The notes: generated from the sequence alone by a model not told the origin. 12,564 bases of DNA from Candidatus Heimdallarchaeota archaeon (GCA_030671945.1 DAOVHJ010000034.1:1-12564); one strand, 5' to 3'. Shown: positions 1 to 8,060, numbered from the stretch's first letter. Numbers and translations are program-made.

Positions 1-1
1 T

Positions 2-391
2 GGTTCAGATGTCATTATTCCGGGTGTTCATGGTTCAACTTTCGGAGGTAATCCTCTAGGTTCAGCTGTTGCTATGAAAGCACTCGATTTAATTGTTGGT
101 GATAAACTAGCTGATCGTTCAGCTGAAATGGGCGAACACTTTTTGGCAGGTTTGAGGAAAATCGCGGCTAAGAAAACCAAAATACCAATCATTGATGTTC
201 GTGGGAAAGGATTGCTTATCGCTATCGAGCTAGATGGCAAGGCACGACCATTCACAGAAGGCATGAAAGACAAGGGTATTCTTGCAAAAGAAACACATTC
301 CACTACTATTCGTTTTGCTCCACCTTTAGTTATAACTAAAGAGCAAATTGATTGGGCATTAAAAATAATTGAAGAAGTATTTGTAGTCTAA
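2..391 (+). CDS. rocD: Ornithine aminotransferase, C-terminal part (5' end outside window)
   Basis: This is the last 129 codons of a class III, PLP-dependent aminotransferase. The frame is open from base 2 and ends in TAA at 389-391. The fragment begins just before the conserved HGSTFGGNP segment, where the family contacts the cofactor phosphate. Its end, with GILAKETH followed by IRFAPPLVI, is the pattern I know from ornithine-oxo-acid transaminases, which convert ornithine and 2-oxoglutarate to glutamate semialdehyde and glutamate in the cytoplasm. The PLP lysine lies upstream of the window and cannot be checked. Acetylornithine or 4-aminobutyrate aminotransferase are the alternatives; the C-terminal ILAKxTH / RFAPPL pattern favours ornithine. 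An ATG at 74 is internal and not the start. The gene is followed by a T-tract, so it is probably transcribed separately from the next gene. Confidence 0.85.
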   Translation, partial: GSDVIIPGVHGSTFGGNPLGSAVAMKALDLIVGDKLADRSAEMGEHFLAGLRKIAAKKTKIPIIDVRGKGLLIAIELDGKARPFTEGMKDKGILAKETHSTTIRFAPPLVITKEQIDWALKIIEEVFVV

Positions 392-440
392 TTACTACAT
401 ATAATTCAGTAGGTATTTGATTAAATTCACATATCTATTA

Positions 441-457
441 TTTCTCTTTTTTTTTTC
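441..457 (+). terminator. Oligo-T terminator after the aminotransferase
   Basis: A pyrimidine tract with an uninterrupted run of ten T (447-456) begins about 50 bases after the stop codon. There is no preceding hairpin. This fits archaeal T-tract termination. Confidence 0.5.
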
Positions 458-459
458 TA

Positions 460-482
460 GAAAAGTTAATATTTACTTATAT
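460..482 (+). promoter_or_regulatory. Candidate TATA/BRE for the giant membrane gene
   Basis: A purine-rich aaaag (BRE-like) precedes an AT-rich box TTTACTTATA at 472-481. Initiation about 25 bases downstream would give a very short leader that starts just before the Shine-Dalgarno site. The call rests on position and composition only. Confidence 0.3.
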
Positions 483-505
483 CTACTACTACTTGCTCTT
501 ATTGT

Positions 506-511
506 GGGAGG
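506..511 (+). promoter_or_regulatory. Shine-Dalgarno site that decides the start at 521
   Basis: GGGAGG lies nine bases before the codon ACG at 521. The next gene has GAGGAGG exactly nine bases before its TTG start. No ATG, GTG or TTG lies in frame between this site and 563. The site would be useless for a start at 563, which is more than 50 bases away. Confidence 0.65.
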
Positions 512-520
512 GCGATCTCA

Positions 521-3500
521 ACGTCTAAAGAATTTGTCAAATGCCCAATATGTGGCGAACAAGTGAAAAAGAGCAATTTCTGTCCTAAATGCGGTTCACC
601 AATGGTTGATTTGGTAGCTGAATTAACTAATGAAATTACTACTTTAATTGTAAAATTTAATAAGGAATTTGACAAATTACGTTTTAAGATTTATAGAAAA
701 CTAACAGTTAATAGTGAAAAGTTACTACTATTTTTAAGAGAAGGGATTGCCGCACTAATAAGAGATTATGATATTTCACTTGAACCTTCTGAAATTAGTG
801 TGACAGATGAAGTTCAAGTAGAAGAAGCAGATATGATTACTTGTCCTAGATGCAATTTTAAAGTGAAAAAATCAAAGTTTTGTAACAAGTGTGGCGCACC
901 ACTTGGTGAAATTCATATAAGAAGTATGGAAAATAGAATTACAAAAATATCAGCTCTAATCAAAGATTATGAGATTTTTCTGAATTTAGCTAAGAAAGTT
1001 TTTACAGAAGCAGAATTGAAAATTTCAGATAAAATCGAATTAATTCTAAAGCAAATTTTGGAAAAGCAAACAAAACAATATAATCATCAGATTGATGTTA
1101 TGGCTGCGAAAAGAGCTCCAAGGCCAGTACCTAAACCAGTTGTTCCCGAAATTCCTATTACTCCTACTCCATCAGTGAAAATAGTAGATGAAAGACCTAT
1201 TATTACTCCGACCGAACCTGTTGTTGTAGAGACCGAACCTGTTATTGTTGAGACTGAACCAACTATTATTGAGAGCAGACCTATTATTATGGAAGGAGAA
1301 CCTTCAGTTTCTGAAACTATACCTGAAATTGGTGTTAAAATCGAGCGAAAACAAACTGTCTATTCAAGATTTGAAAGAAATCTAGTTAACTATTGGTTCT
1401 TTTATCTATCCATTTTCCTATTAACAATTGGTGTAATAGTAACTGTTGTTTTTGTTGTAAGAGGAACGACTTCAATAACCGAGCAATTGATCATAATCTA
1501 TTCTATTGGCGCTGTAATACTTCTTATAGGTGAAACGATAGCACTGCTTTCTAAGAGAAGAGAACGGAAAAAGCAGAGAGAAAAAGAATCAAAAGAAGAA
1601 ATTGAAGATATTAAAGAAGTACTAAATGGGGATGAAGGAAGATTCCCTCTACCAGCTTTTGGTTCAGTAATAATATTCATTGGTTTACTAGTAATTTATA
1701 CCGCAGGTATAGTTGGATTTGGCTCAACTATTTCAAGAGGTGTCTTCGTATACATCAGCTTTGGTGTGGCATTCCTCGCAATATTTCTAGGGATTATAAA
1801 TGACTCAGAAATGATCACCTTAACAGGATTTATTCCACCAATAGCGATTGTAATAGTAGATCTTACTTGGGAAGGAACTCCAGCTTTAAATGAAGCCGGA
1901 GTGTTAATCGCATTTACAATTCCAATAATAGTGGCAACGATAACAGCTATTTTCTTCAAAAAATGGTGGGGAACGGTTGTTATGGTTACGGTATTACCTG
2001 TTCTTGTATGTATACCTGAATTTAGTACAAAGATGGGTTTAGAATTTATTCCACTTCTATTAATCCCAGTGATGATTTTACTTGTTACGAGATACGATAA
2101 GAACAATATTCCATTTACACATAAGAAGATCTTAGTTTTTCTCTCACAGATTATACCAATAGTAGGGCTATTTGTGATTTCTTCTCCTGCAATTAATTTT
2201 TCTGCAACTGAACCATTATGGGCTAAAATCAAACCTGTAGGAATCATCATAGCTTCATTAGTAATTCTGGGAACAAGTTTCTTCTATCAATTTATACAAG
2301 AAAAGTATTTAGAAATTAAATCAAAGGTTTGTATTTTCTATCATTTTGGACAGGGTCTGGTTGGTGTTCTCTCAATTGTGATGGTAGTATTAAACCGAGA
2401 TAGTATCAATGGTTTCATTTATAGTATAATTTATTTCAGCATTTTCTTTATTATAGGGGTTTTAGGCATTCTTAAAGTATTCAAAGAACATCTTACGTTA
2501 GCAGGGACTATAGTTTCATTTGCACTAGCAGAAATACAAGCGATTTTTATGTTTTCATTACTGAATATAGCACCTGAGATGAAACTAGGTGCCCAATTTG
2601 CTTCAGCTATAGTTTTTACTTTATTAGCTATTCTGACGGTGGTATTTGCGAAATTCCTAAATGTATCGGAACACTTGTTCAGTTCTTGGATTATCATATC
2701 AGCAATTAACAATATGGTTTTCATTTTTCTACAAAAAGCAAATTATTGGTTCATCTTTAGCTCACTAGCACTATTCCTAATACTGCCATTATTGAGTATG
2801 AAGCCAAATAAAGGAGTACCAAATTATATTGGTCAAATTGCTGCTGGAATACTTTCAGTAACAATGATTCTGGCAAATCTTGGAAACCCGAACAACTACC
2901 TGTTTAGTATAATCTATTTTGTTTCATTCTTCATTCTAGGTATAATCAGAACTATATTCAGAAAGAATTACACATTAGTTGGAACTATAATAACATTCTC
3001 AATCGCTGAAGTTCATGCTATTCTAATTCTGACGCTATTTAATTTATCAAATACTCTCAAATTAATTGTTTACTTTATTGTAGGGGTTTCATTCATACTC
3101 CTAGCAATAAGTAGTATTATTTTATCAAAGAAATTAGAAGTAACAAGACCTCTATTCACGCCATGGATTGTCTTCTCTGTTATTAATGTCGTTCTTCTTA
3201 CGTTCATGCAGAAAGTAAATACTTGGTTTATCATTGGTGCTATCCTAGTATTTCTTGTACTGCCTATATTGAATTTCAAACCAAATATTGGCATACCATA
3301 CTATATGGGATTAACCTCAATTGGAGTATTAACGTTAGTTTTGGCTGGACTAAACCATGCTAGCCCCATAAACTATATCTTTCTAATCATTTGCTTTAGT
3401 GTATTCTTTATTATTGGCATTCTTGGATTAATCAAGAAACTGCAGAAACACTATACTTTTGCTGGAACGATTATTTCGTTTGCTTTTGCTGAAGCTCTTG

Positions 3501-6385
3501 TTATTATATCTATGATTATATTGAATACAACAACTACCGGGCAATTGCTTATATACATTTTAATGGCAGTTTCATTCCTTGTCTTAACTTTTCTAGCTAT
3601 AGTATTGTTCAAGGTAATCAAAGTATCAAAATACCTCTATTATGGCTGGTTAGGTGCTTCAGTTGTTAATTCATTATTACTTATCTTAATGAATAGAGTG
3701 AATAACTGGATCGCATTTGCTATTATATTGTTATTCTTCATTGTAACGTCTTTAGAAATGGAACCAAATATTGGAATTGGTAATATTGTGGGTAAATGCT
3801 CGGTTGGAGCTCTGTCAATTATTATGATTACAACCAACCTCTCTGACCCGAATAATTATATCTATAATATTGTTTTCTATGGCTTATTCTTCATAATGGG
3901 AACAATAGGGCTTCTGAAAGTTCTGAAGAAATATTTCACGATAACAGGATCACTCATTACATTGGGATTCGCAGAAGTATTGGTAATATTATCAATGGTT
4001 TTGCAAAATACCTCTACTGTTGGACAATTGAGCATCTATTTCATTATGGCAATATCGTTCTTAATTCTATCAGTTCTTTCCATCACGTTGGTGAAGTTCT
4101 TTGAAGTATCAGAATATCTATACATAGGATTTATAGGAGCATCCTTAGTAAATTCATTGCTGCTTCTTTTAATGAATAAAGTAAACAATTGGTTTGCATT
4201 TGCAATAGTTTTACTATTTTTCGCAGTTACAGCTATAGAATTAAAACCCAATGTAGGAAGAAATCAAATAATTGGAAAAGTTGCAGTAGGGATATTATCA
4301 GTAATTATGGTAACAACGAATTTATCAGATCCAAATAATTTCATTTATAATGCGGTATTTTTCGGATTGTTTTTCATAATTGGGACAATAGGTCTTATAA
4401 AAGCCATTCAAAAACACCTATCATTACCTGCAATAATCATTTCTTTTGGATTTGCAGAAGTTCTAGCCATTTTAATAATGATATTGTTTAATACAACAAC
4501 GATAGGACCATTACTCATCTATTTCATTACGGCAATTTCATTTCTGATTTTATCATTCATAGCAATTACACTAACAAAGTTTTTCCAGATCCCAGAATAT
4601 CTATATTATGGATTTATTGGGGCATCTGTAGTCAATACCTTACTACTTCTTTTCATGAACAAGATAGACAATTGGTATGCATTTGCTGTTATTTTGCTGT
4701 TTTTCGCTGTAACTGCTATTGAGCGAAAACCAAATGTCGGAATTGGACATATTGTTGGAAAAAGTGCAGTTGGTATATTATCAATAATCATGGTTACTAC
4801 GAGTTTATCCGATCCAAACAATTACATCTATAATGTGGTTTTATTCGGATTGTTTTTCATAATTGGAACAATAGGTCTATTGAATGTTCTCAAGAAGCAC
4901 TTCAATAAATATGCAACTATTCTATCATTAGGAATTGCAGAAGTACTAGCTATTTTACTAATGGTTTTGTTTAATACCACAACAGTAGGGCAGATAATTA
5001 TCTATTTCATTATAGCGATTTCATTTCTGATTTTATCATTCATAGCAATTACACTAACAAAGTTTTTCCAAATTCCGGAGTATCTGTATTATGGTTTTAT
5101 AGGAGCTTCTGTAGTTAATTCCTTATTGCTGTTTTTCATGAATAAGGTCAATAATTGGTATGCATTTGCTTTTGTTCTATTATTTTTCGCTGTGACTGCT
5201 ATTGAGCGAAAACCAAATGTCGGAATTGGGCATATTGTTGGAAAAAGTGCAGTTGGTATATTATCAATAATTATGGTTACTATGAGTTTATCCGATCCAA
5301 ATAATTTCATCTATAATGTAGTATATTTTGGAATGTTTTTCATAATTGGAACATTAGGTTTAGTGAAGGTCCTTAAAAAACACTTCAATAAATATGGCAC
5401 AATTATAGCATTAGGATTTGCAGAAGTTCTAGCCATTTTAATAATGGTATTGTTTAATACAGCAACAATAGGACAATTACTCATCTATTTCATTGCTGCA
5501 ATTTCATTTCTAATCTTATCTTTCTTTGCTATCGCATTAACAAAAGCATTCGAAATACCTAAGTATCTCTATTTTGGTTTTATAGGGGCATCAGTAGTTA
5601 ATACCTTATTACTGTTTTTCATGAATAAGGTCAATAATTGGTATGCATTTGCTGTTGTTCTATTGTTTTTTGCAATAACAGCTATTGAACGAAAGCCAAA
5701 TGTCGGAATTGGGCATATTGTTGGAAAATGTACAGTAGGTGCATTATCAATAATTATGGTTACTACGAGTTTATCCGATCCAAATAACTTCATTTATAAT
5801 GCAGTATATTTTGGAATGTTTTTCATAGTTGGGGTAATTGGTCTTCTGAATGTTCTTCAAAAACACTTCAATCAAAAAACAACATTCATTTCGTTAGGCC
5901 TTGCAGAAGTTCAAGCAATATTATTGATGGTTCTAATGACTCTAACTAGTTCAACGCAAATCAGTATCTATTTTATAATTGCTATTTCATTTAATTTCAT
6001 AGCATTAATCAGTGTTGCATTTCCGAAAGTATTTCTAAGATCTGATGTTTTATTAATTGGTTGGGTTATTATCTCTTCAGTTAATGCTACTATTCTTGGA
6101 TTGACTAGTGCGATAAATCCTTGGTTCACTTTTACAATGGTAATCTTTTTACTTGCTTTAGTTGCTTTAATAAATCTACCTTTGTTTGGTCAGAAAATTG
6201 AAAATTGGAGACTCAATGCTCTTGCATCTGCAATAATAGTACTTGTTGTAATTTCAATTTTTATATTCACAGATCGATTGAGCTTCTTCAAATATGCATT
6301 ACTAGTGATTTTCCTAATATATGCAGCAATTAGCATTCCAGTATTTATCAATTGGAAAAAAGAGGAGGTAGTAGCAATTGAGTGA
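521..6385 (+). CDS. Giant polytopic membrane protein: two zinc ribbons, linker, DUF2339-like region, eight six-helix modules
   Basis: About 1954 residues, function unknown. Numbering is from the proposed ACG start. Residues 8-24 and 108-124 are zinc ribbons (Cys 8, 11, 21, 24 and 108, 111, 121, 124), each followed by a helical stretch. Residues 200-289 are a Pro/Glu-rich linker. From residue 290 the protein is almost all membrane helices. About ten come first, with a GE at the end of helix 2, a basic loop (KRRERKKQRE) and an LTGFIPP motif; this resembles the N-terminal half of DUF2339 membrane proteins (my recognition, unverified). Residues 610-1895 are eight tandem modules of 159-161 residues with about six helices each, followed by two last helices, for roughly 60 in total. 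Each module keeps a Glu in helix 3, S-x-x-N in helix 5 and (N/D)-x-W before helix 6. A GTG at 563 would be the first conventional start but would remove half of the first zinc ribbon. The gene overlaps the next by 8 nt. A transporter, scaffold or envelope role is possible; none is shown. Confidence 0.8.
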   Translation, partial: TSKEFVKCPICGEQVKKSNFCPKCGSPMVDLVAELTNEITTLIVKFNKEFDKLRFKIYRKLTVNSEKLLLFLREGIAALIRDYDISLEPSEISVTDEVQVEEADMITCPRCNFKVKKSKFCNKCGAPLGEIHIRSMENRITKISALIKDYEIFLNLAKKVFTEAELKISDKIELILKQILEKQTKQYNHQIDVMAAKRAPRPVPKPVVPEIPITPTPSVKIVDERPIITPTEPVVVETEPVIVETEPTIIESRPIIMEGEPSVSETIPEIGVKIERKQTVYSRFERNLVNYWFFYLSIFLLTIGVIVTVVFVVRGTTSITEQLIIIYSIGAVILLIGETIALLSKRRERKKQREKESKEEIEDIKEVLNGDEGRFPLPAFGSVIIFIGLLVIYTAGIVGFGSTISRGVFVYISFGVAFLAIFLGIINDSEMITLTGFIPPIAIVIVDLTWEGTPALNEAGVLIAFTIPIIVATITAIFFKKWWGTVVMVTVLPVLVCIPEFSTKMGLEFIPLLLIPVMILLVTRYDKNNIPFTHKKILVFLSQIIPIVGLFVISSPAINFSATEPLWAKIKPVGIIIASLVILGTSFFYQFIQEKYLEIKSKVCIFYHFGQGLVGVLSIVMVVLNRDSINGFIYSIIYFSIFFIIGVLGILKVFKEHLTLAGTIVSFALAEIQAIFMFSLLNIAPEMKLGAQFASAIVFTLLAILTVVFAKFLNVSEHLFSSWIIISAINNMVFIFLQKANYWFIFSSLALFLILPLLSMKPNKGVPNYIGQIAAGILSVTMILANLGNPNNYLFSIIYFVSFFILGIIRTIFRKNYTLVGTIITFSIAEVHAILILTLFNLSNTLKLIVYFIVGVSFILLAISSIILSKKLEVTRPLFTPWIVFSVINVVLLTFMQKVNTWFIIGAILVFLVLPILNFKPNIGIPYYMGLTSIGVLTLVLAGLNHASPINYIFLIICFSVFFIIGILGLIKKLQKHYTFAGTIISFAFAEALVIISMIILNTTTTGQLLIYILMAVSFLVLTFLAIVLFKVIKVSKYLYYGWLGASVVNSLLLILMNRVNNWIAFAIILLFFIVTSLEMEPNIGIGNIVGKCSVGALSIIMITTNLSDPNNYIYNIVFYGLFFIMGTIGLLKVLKKYFTITGSLITLGFAEVLVILSMVLQNTSTVGQLSIYFIMAISFLILSVLSITLVKFFEVSEYLYIGFIGASLVNSLLLLLMNKVNNWFAFAIVLLFFAVTAIELKPNVGRNQIIGKVAVGILSVIMVTTNLSDPNNFIYNAVFFGLFFIIGTIGLIKAIQKHLSLPAIIISFGFAEVLAILIMILFNTTTIGPLLIYFITAISFLILSFIAITLTKFFQIPEYLYYGFIGASVVNTLLLLFMNKIDNWYAFAVILLFFAVTAIERKPNVGIGHIVGKSAVGILSIIMVTTSLSDPNNYIYNVVLFGLFFIIGTIGLLNVLKKHFNKYATILSLGIAEVLAILLMVLFNTTTVGQIIIYFIIAISFLILSFIAITLTKFFQIPEYLYYGFIGASVVNSLLLFFMNKVNNWYAFAFVLLFFAVTAIERKPNVGIGHIVGKSAVGILSIIMVTMSLSDPNNFIYNVVYFGMFFIIGTLGLVKVLKKHFNKYGTIIALGFAEVLAILIMVLFNTATIGQLLIYFIAAISFLILSFFAIALTKAFEIPKYLYFGFIGASVVNTLLLFFMNKVNNWYAFAVVLLFFAITAIERKPNVGIGHIVGKCTVGALSIIMVTTSLSDPNNFIYNAVYFGMFFIVGVIGLLNVLQKHFNQKTTFISLGLAEVQAILLMVLMTLTSSTQISIYFIIAISFNFIALISVAFPKVFLRSDVLLIGWVIISSVNATILGLTSAINPWFTFTMVIFLLALVALINLPLFGQKIENWRLNALASAIIVLVVISIFIFTDRLSFFKYALLVIFLIYAAISIPVFINWKKEEVVAIE
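542..892 (+). repeat. Duplicated zinc-ribbon module, 300-nt period
   Basis: The four cysteine codons at 542, 551, 581 and 590 recur at 842, 851, 881 and 890, exactly 300 bases later. Both copies share the core from V-K-K-S to F-C-x-K-C-G-x-P. Each is followed by about 60-75 residues of charged, helix-forming sequence. This looks like a tandem duplication of a 100-residue module, now well diverged outside the ribbon. Confidence 0.75.
1211..1336 (+). repeat. Six imperfect 21-nt (7-residue) repeats in the linker
   Basis: Units begin at 1211, 1232, 1253, 1274, 1295 and 1316 and read TEPVVVE, TEPVIVE, TEPTIIE, SRPIIME, GEPSVSE and TIPEIGV. Pro is at position 3 in all six and Glu at position 7 in five. 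The first two units are nearly identical in DNA. The acidic, Pro-spaced chain separates the zinc ribbons from the first membrane helix. Confidence 0.75.
2348..6205 (+). repeat. Eight tandem 483-nt coding repeats (six-helix modules)
   Basis: A conserved Gly codon marks module starts at 2348, 2831, 3308, 3791, 4274, 4757, 5240 and 5723. Spacing is 483 nt except for one 477-nt step (module 2, two residues shorter before its helix 3). Modules 1-3 are diverged. Modules 4-8 share SxSDPNN or NLSDPNN, helix 3 with AEV, and a (K/R)xNVG boundary. Modules 5-7 are close even in DNA: 4535-4597 equals 5018-5080 over 63 bases, and 5129-5170 equals 5612-5653 over 42 bases. Module 8 decays at its end (residues about 1850-1895). 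Confidence 0.9.
6362..6368 (+). promoter_or_regulatory. Shine-Dalgarno site for the second membrane gene
   Basis: GAGGAGG sits inside the last codons of the giant gene, nine bases before the TTG at 6378. It fixes the non-ATG start and indicates that the gene is translated from the same transcript. Confidence 0.75.
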
Positions 6386-8027
6386 GAATCTATCAGCTTC
6401 CAAAGTAGAAGTAGAGGAAAATAAAGAAAAAACTCGAAGAAAAATCAATCTTGGAACTACCAGGAAAATCCATCAAATCATTATTTTAAGTTCAATTCAT
6501 CTATTCTATATTTTAATTGAGAGCTTGGATCTATTTGGAGATCAATGGATCTCAAGTGCAATTTATAGTCTTATAGCAATAAGTACGATTGCTTTTCTTT
6601 GGTTACAAAAAGAGAGTATTAACTATCTTCTACCAATTCCGTTTATATCTCTAGTAATTGTAGGAGGAATATTGGAAGAAACAATAACAACTACAGTTAT
6701 TTTTGCATTTTATTGTATGTACTTTTTCATATATCAATTCATAAAGAAGAATGAAGCTGAAACAATTTTAACAGTTATTATTTCTGGTTTAACAATGTTA
6801 ACTCTAATTGGTTTTACACTATTTGATCAAGGTTTTGTTAAAATAAATTACGAGTTAAATGCGATTGTATTTATTTGGTTTACTTGGTGTTTGGCAAATC
6901 TTGGTTTAGCTTTTGTTCATAGAAAAAATTTTGGCATGCATTTTGGTTTAATTATAACTGTATTAATTTTAAGTTCAACAGGACCATTCTTAGGTTTTAT
7001 TTTAGTATATGATAATGTTTTTGCGCTAATTAACGGAATACTAATCCTCATCTCAATTATCATCTCATTACTAATCGTATTCCTCGAGGAGACATTTAAT
7101 CTTGGAAAATTCATACAATTTATTAGTGCTAATCTTGTAGCTGTTATTGTGTATTCCTTCTCTTTTGGCAGTTCTTTTGATTGGTTAGTAGATTTAAATA
7201 AAATGTTTGTAATAGATTATGCTTTGTTTATTCCTCTTGTTCTAATAACGACTATTGTGTTAATGCTCAAGTTTTATCCACAAACAAGAGCCCCGCGTGA
7301 ATTTGGAGAGTATTCATATAGATCTAATAAAGAAATAGTAAGTGCTGATATAGCGCTTTTAATAACATTCATCTTTTTCAATATATCAGCTGTATTTTCA
7401 ATGATACAAAATTTTGATAATCTTGAGTTCATTTTCTTAAAATTATTACTCATTTCTATCCTGTATGTTGCTTCAACAATTTCTCTAAATATTCGTATAA
7501 CCTCAATTACCTCACTTCTCACGACCTTTGTATTTCTAATAGTCGTTATGTTAAGACTTGGGAATCTTAGCAATTATGCTGCATTCATTTCACTCCTGGC
7601 TATAGTAGTTGTAGTATATATTTTTACAATTATAAACGAACTATTCTTAATGGGAGAACCACTGACAACAAATCTTACAATAGTTGCCACATTAGTTGGA
7701 ATGGTCACAAGCATTATTTTCTTCTACATTGAAAATATGGCTTTAAAGGAAATCTGGACAAGCATATCTTGGGCTCTTATAGGAGTATTTCTATTTGCTT
7801 TCGGGATAATCTTTCATTATATCTTCCTAAGAAGAAGTGGATTAATCATAATTCTATTTGATATAGCCTATACGCTGGTAGCTGTTGGTGTTAAATACAG
7901 ATTGAGTCTATTATCTGGCATAACTTTCATAATATTAGCTTTTGTTCTAATAACTTGCATTTACTTATTGAGATGGTCAGAAAGAAGGGAACTGCAAGAA
8001 AAAATTGTAGAAGAAGTTTTGGAATAA
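6378..8027 (+). CDS. Polytopic membrane protein, about 18 helices, DUF2339-like C-terminus
   Basis: 549 residues, function unknown. The TTG start is supported by GAGGAGG nine bases upstream and overlaps the preceding gene by 8 nt, so translation is probably coupled. A charged cytoplasmic N-terminus (residues 1-28, rich in Glu and Lys) is followed by about 18 hydrophobic segments. The last three helices, from S-W-A-L-I-G-V through R-R-S-G-L to Y-L-L-R-W near residue 534, follow the pattern I associate with the end of DUF2339 proteins: a W-x-L-x-G helix, an R-x-x-G-L helix, then a final helix ending in an aromatic and a basic residue. The first two helices carry S-S-I-H and D-Q-W at about the places where the giant protein's modules have S-x-x-N and N-x-W, so they may be a diverged half module. 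A soluble charged tail (RRELQEKIVEEVLE) ends the protein. Partnership with the upstream product in one complex is inferred from overlap and complementary similarity. Confidence 0.75.
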   Translation: MSENLSASKVEVEENKEKTRRKINLGTTRKIHQIIILSSIHLFYILIESLDLFGDQWISSAIYSLIAISTIAFLWLQKESINYLLPIPFISLVIVGGILEETITTTVIFAFYCMYFFIYQFIKKNEAETILTVIISGLTMLTLIGFTLFDQGFVKINYELNAIVFIWFTWCLANLGLAFVHRKNFGMHFGLIITVLILSSTGPFLGFILVYDNVFALINGILILISIIISLLIVFLEETFNLGKFIQFISANLVAVIVYSFSFGSSFDWLVDLNKMFVIDYALFIPLVLITTIVLMLKFYPQTRAPREFGEYSYRSNKEIVSADIALLITFIFFNISAVFSMIQNFDNLEFIFLKLLLISILYVASTISLNIRITSITSLLTTFVFLIVVMLRLGNLSNYAAFISLLAIVVVVYIFTIINELFLMGEPLTTNLTIVATLVGMVTSIIFFYIENMALKEIWTSISWALIGVFLFAFGIIFHYIFLRRSGLIIILFDIAYTLVAVGVKYRLSLLSGITFIILAFVLITCIYLLRWSERRELQEKIVEEVLE

Positions 8028-8040
8028 TTGATTTTGTAAG

Positions 8041-8060
8041 AATATTTATCATACATATTT
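8041..8060 (+). promoter_or_regulatory. Candidate TATA region before the Cys-rich gene
   Basis: AT-rich aatatttatcatacatattt lies 14 bases after the stop of the second membrane gene. Initiation about 25-30 bases downstream would place the transcript start just ahead of the GAGG at 8090. Composition only; the gene could instead be read through from upstream. Confidence 0.25.

Noticed and set aside
392..520. tRNA or small RNA in the spacer after the aminotransferase
   Set aside because: No cloverleaf, hairpin or conserved tRNA boxes were seen; the spacer is explained by the T-tract and a promoter-like region.
3640..5793. A series of minus-strand open frames of about 65-75 codons within the giant gene
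   Set aside because: They recur with the 483-nt period and mirror the coding repeats; they have no start signals or family motifs.
2348..6205. Regular repeats as a CRISPR array or satellite
   Set aside because: The repeats are 483 nt, in frame, and follow protein constraints; there are no short identical repeats with unique spacers.
563..6385. GTG 563 as the start of the giant gene
   Set aside because: It leaves half a zinc ribbon, has no Shine-Dalgarno at normal distance, and ignores the GGGAGG nine bases before ACG 521.
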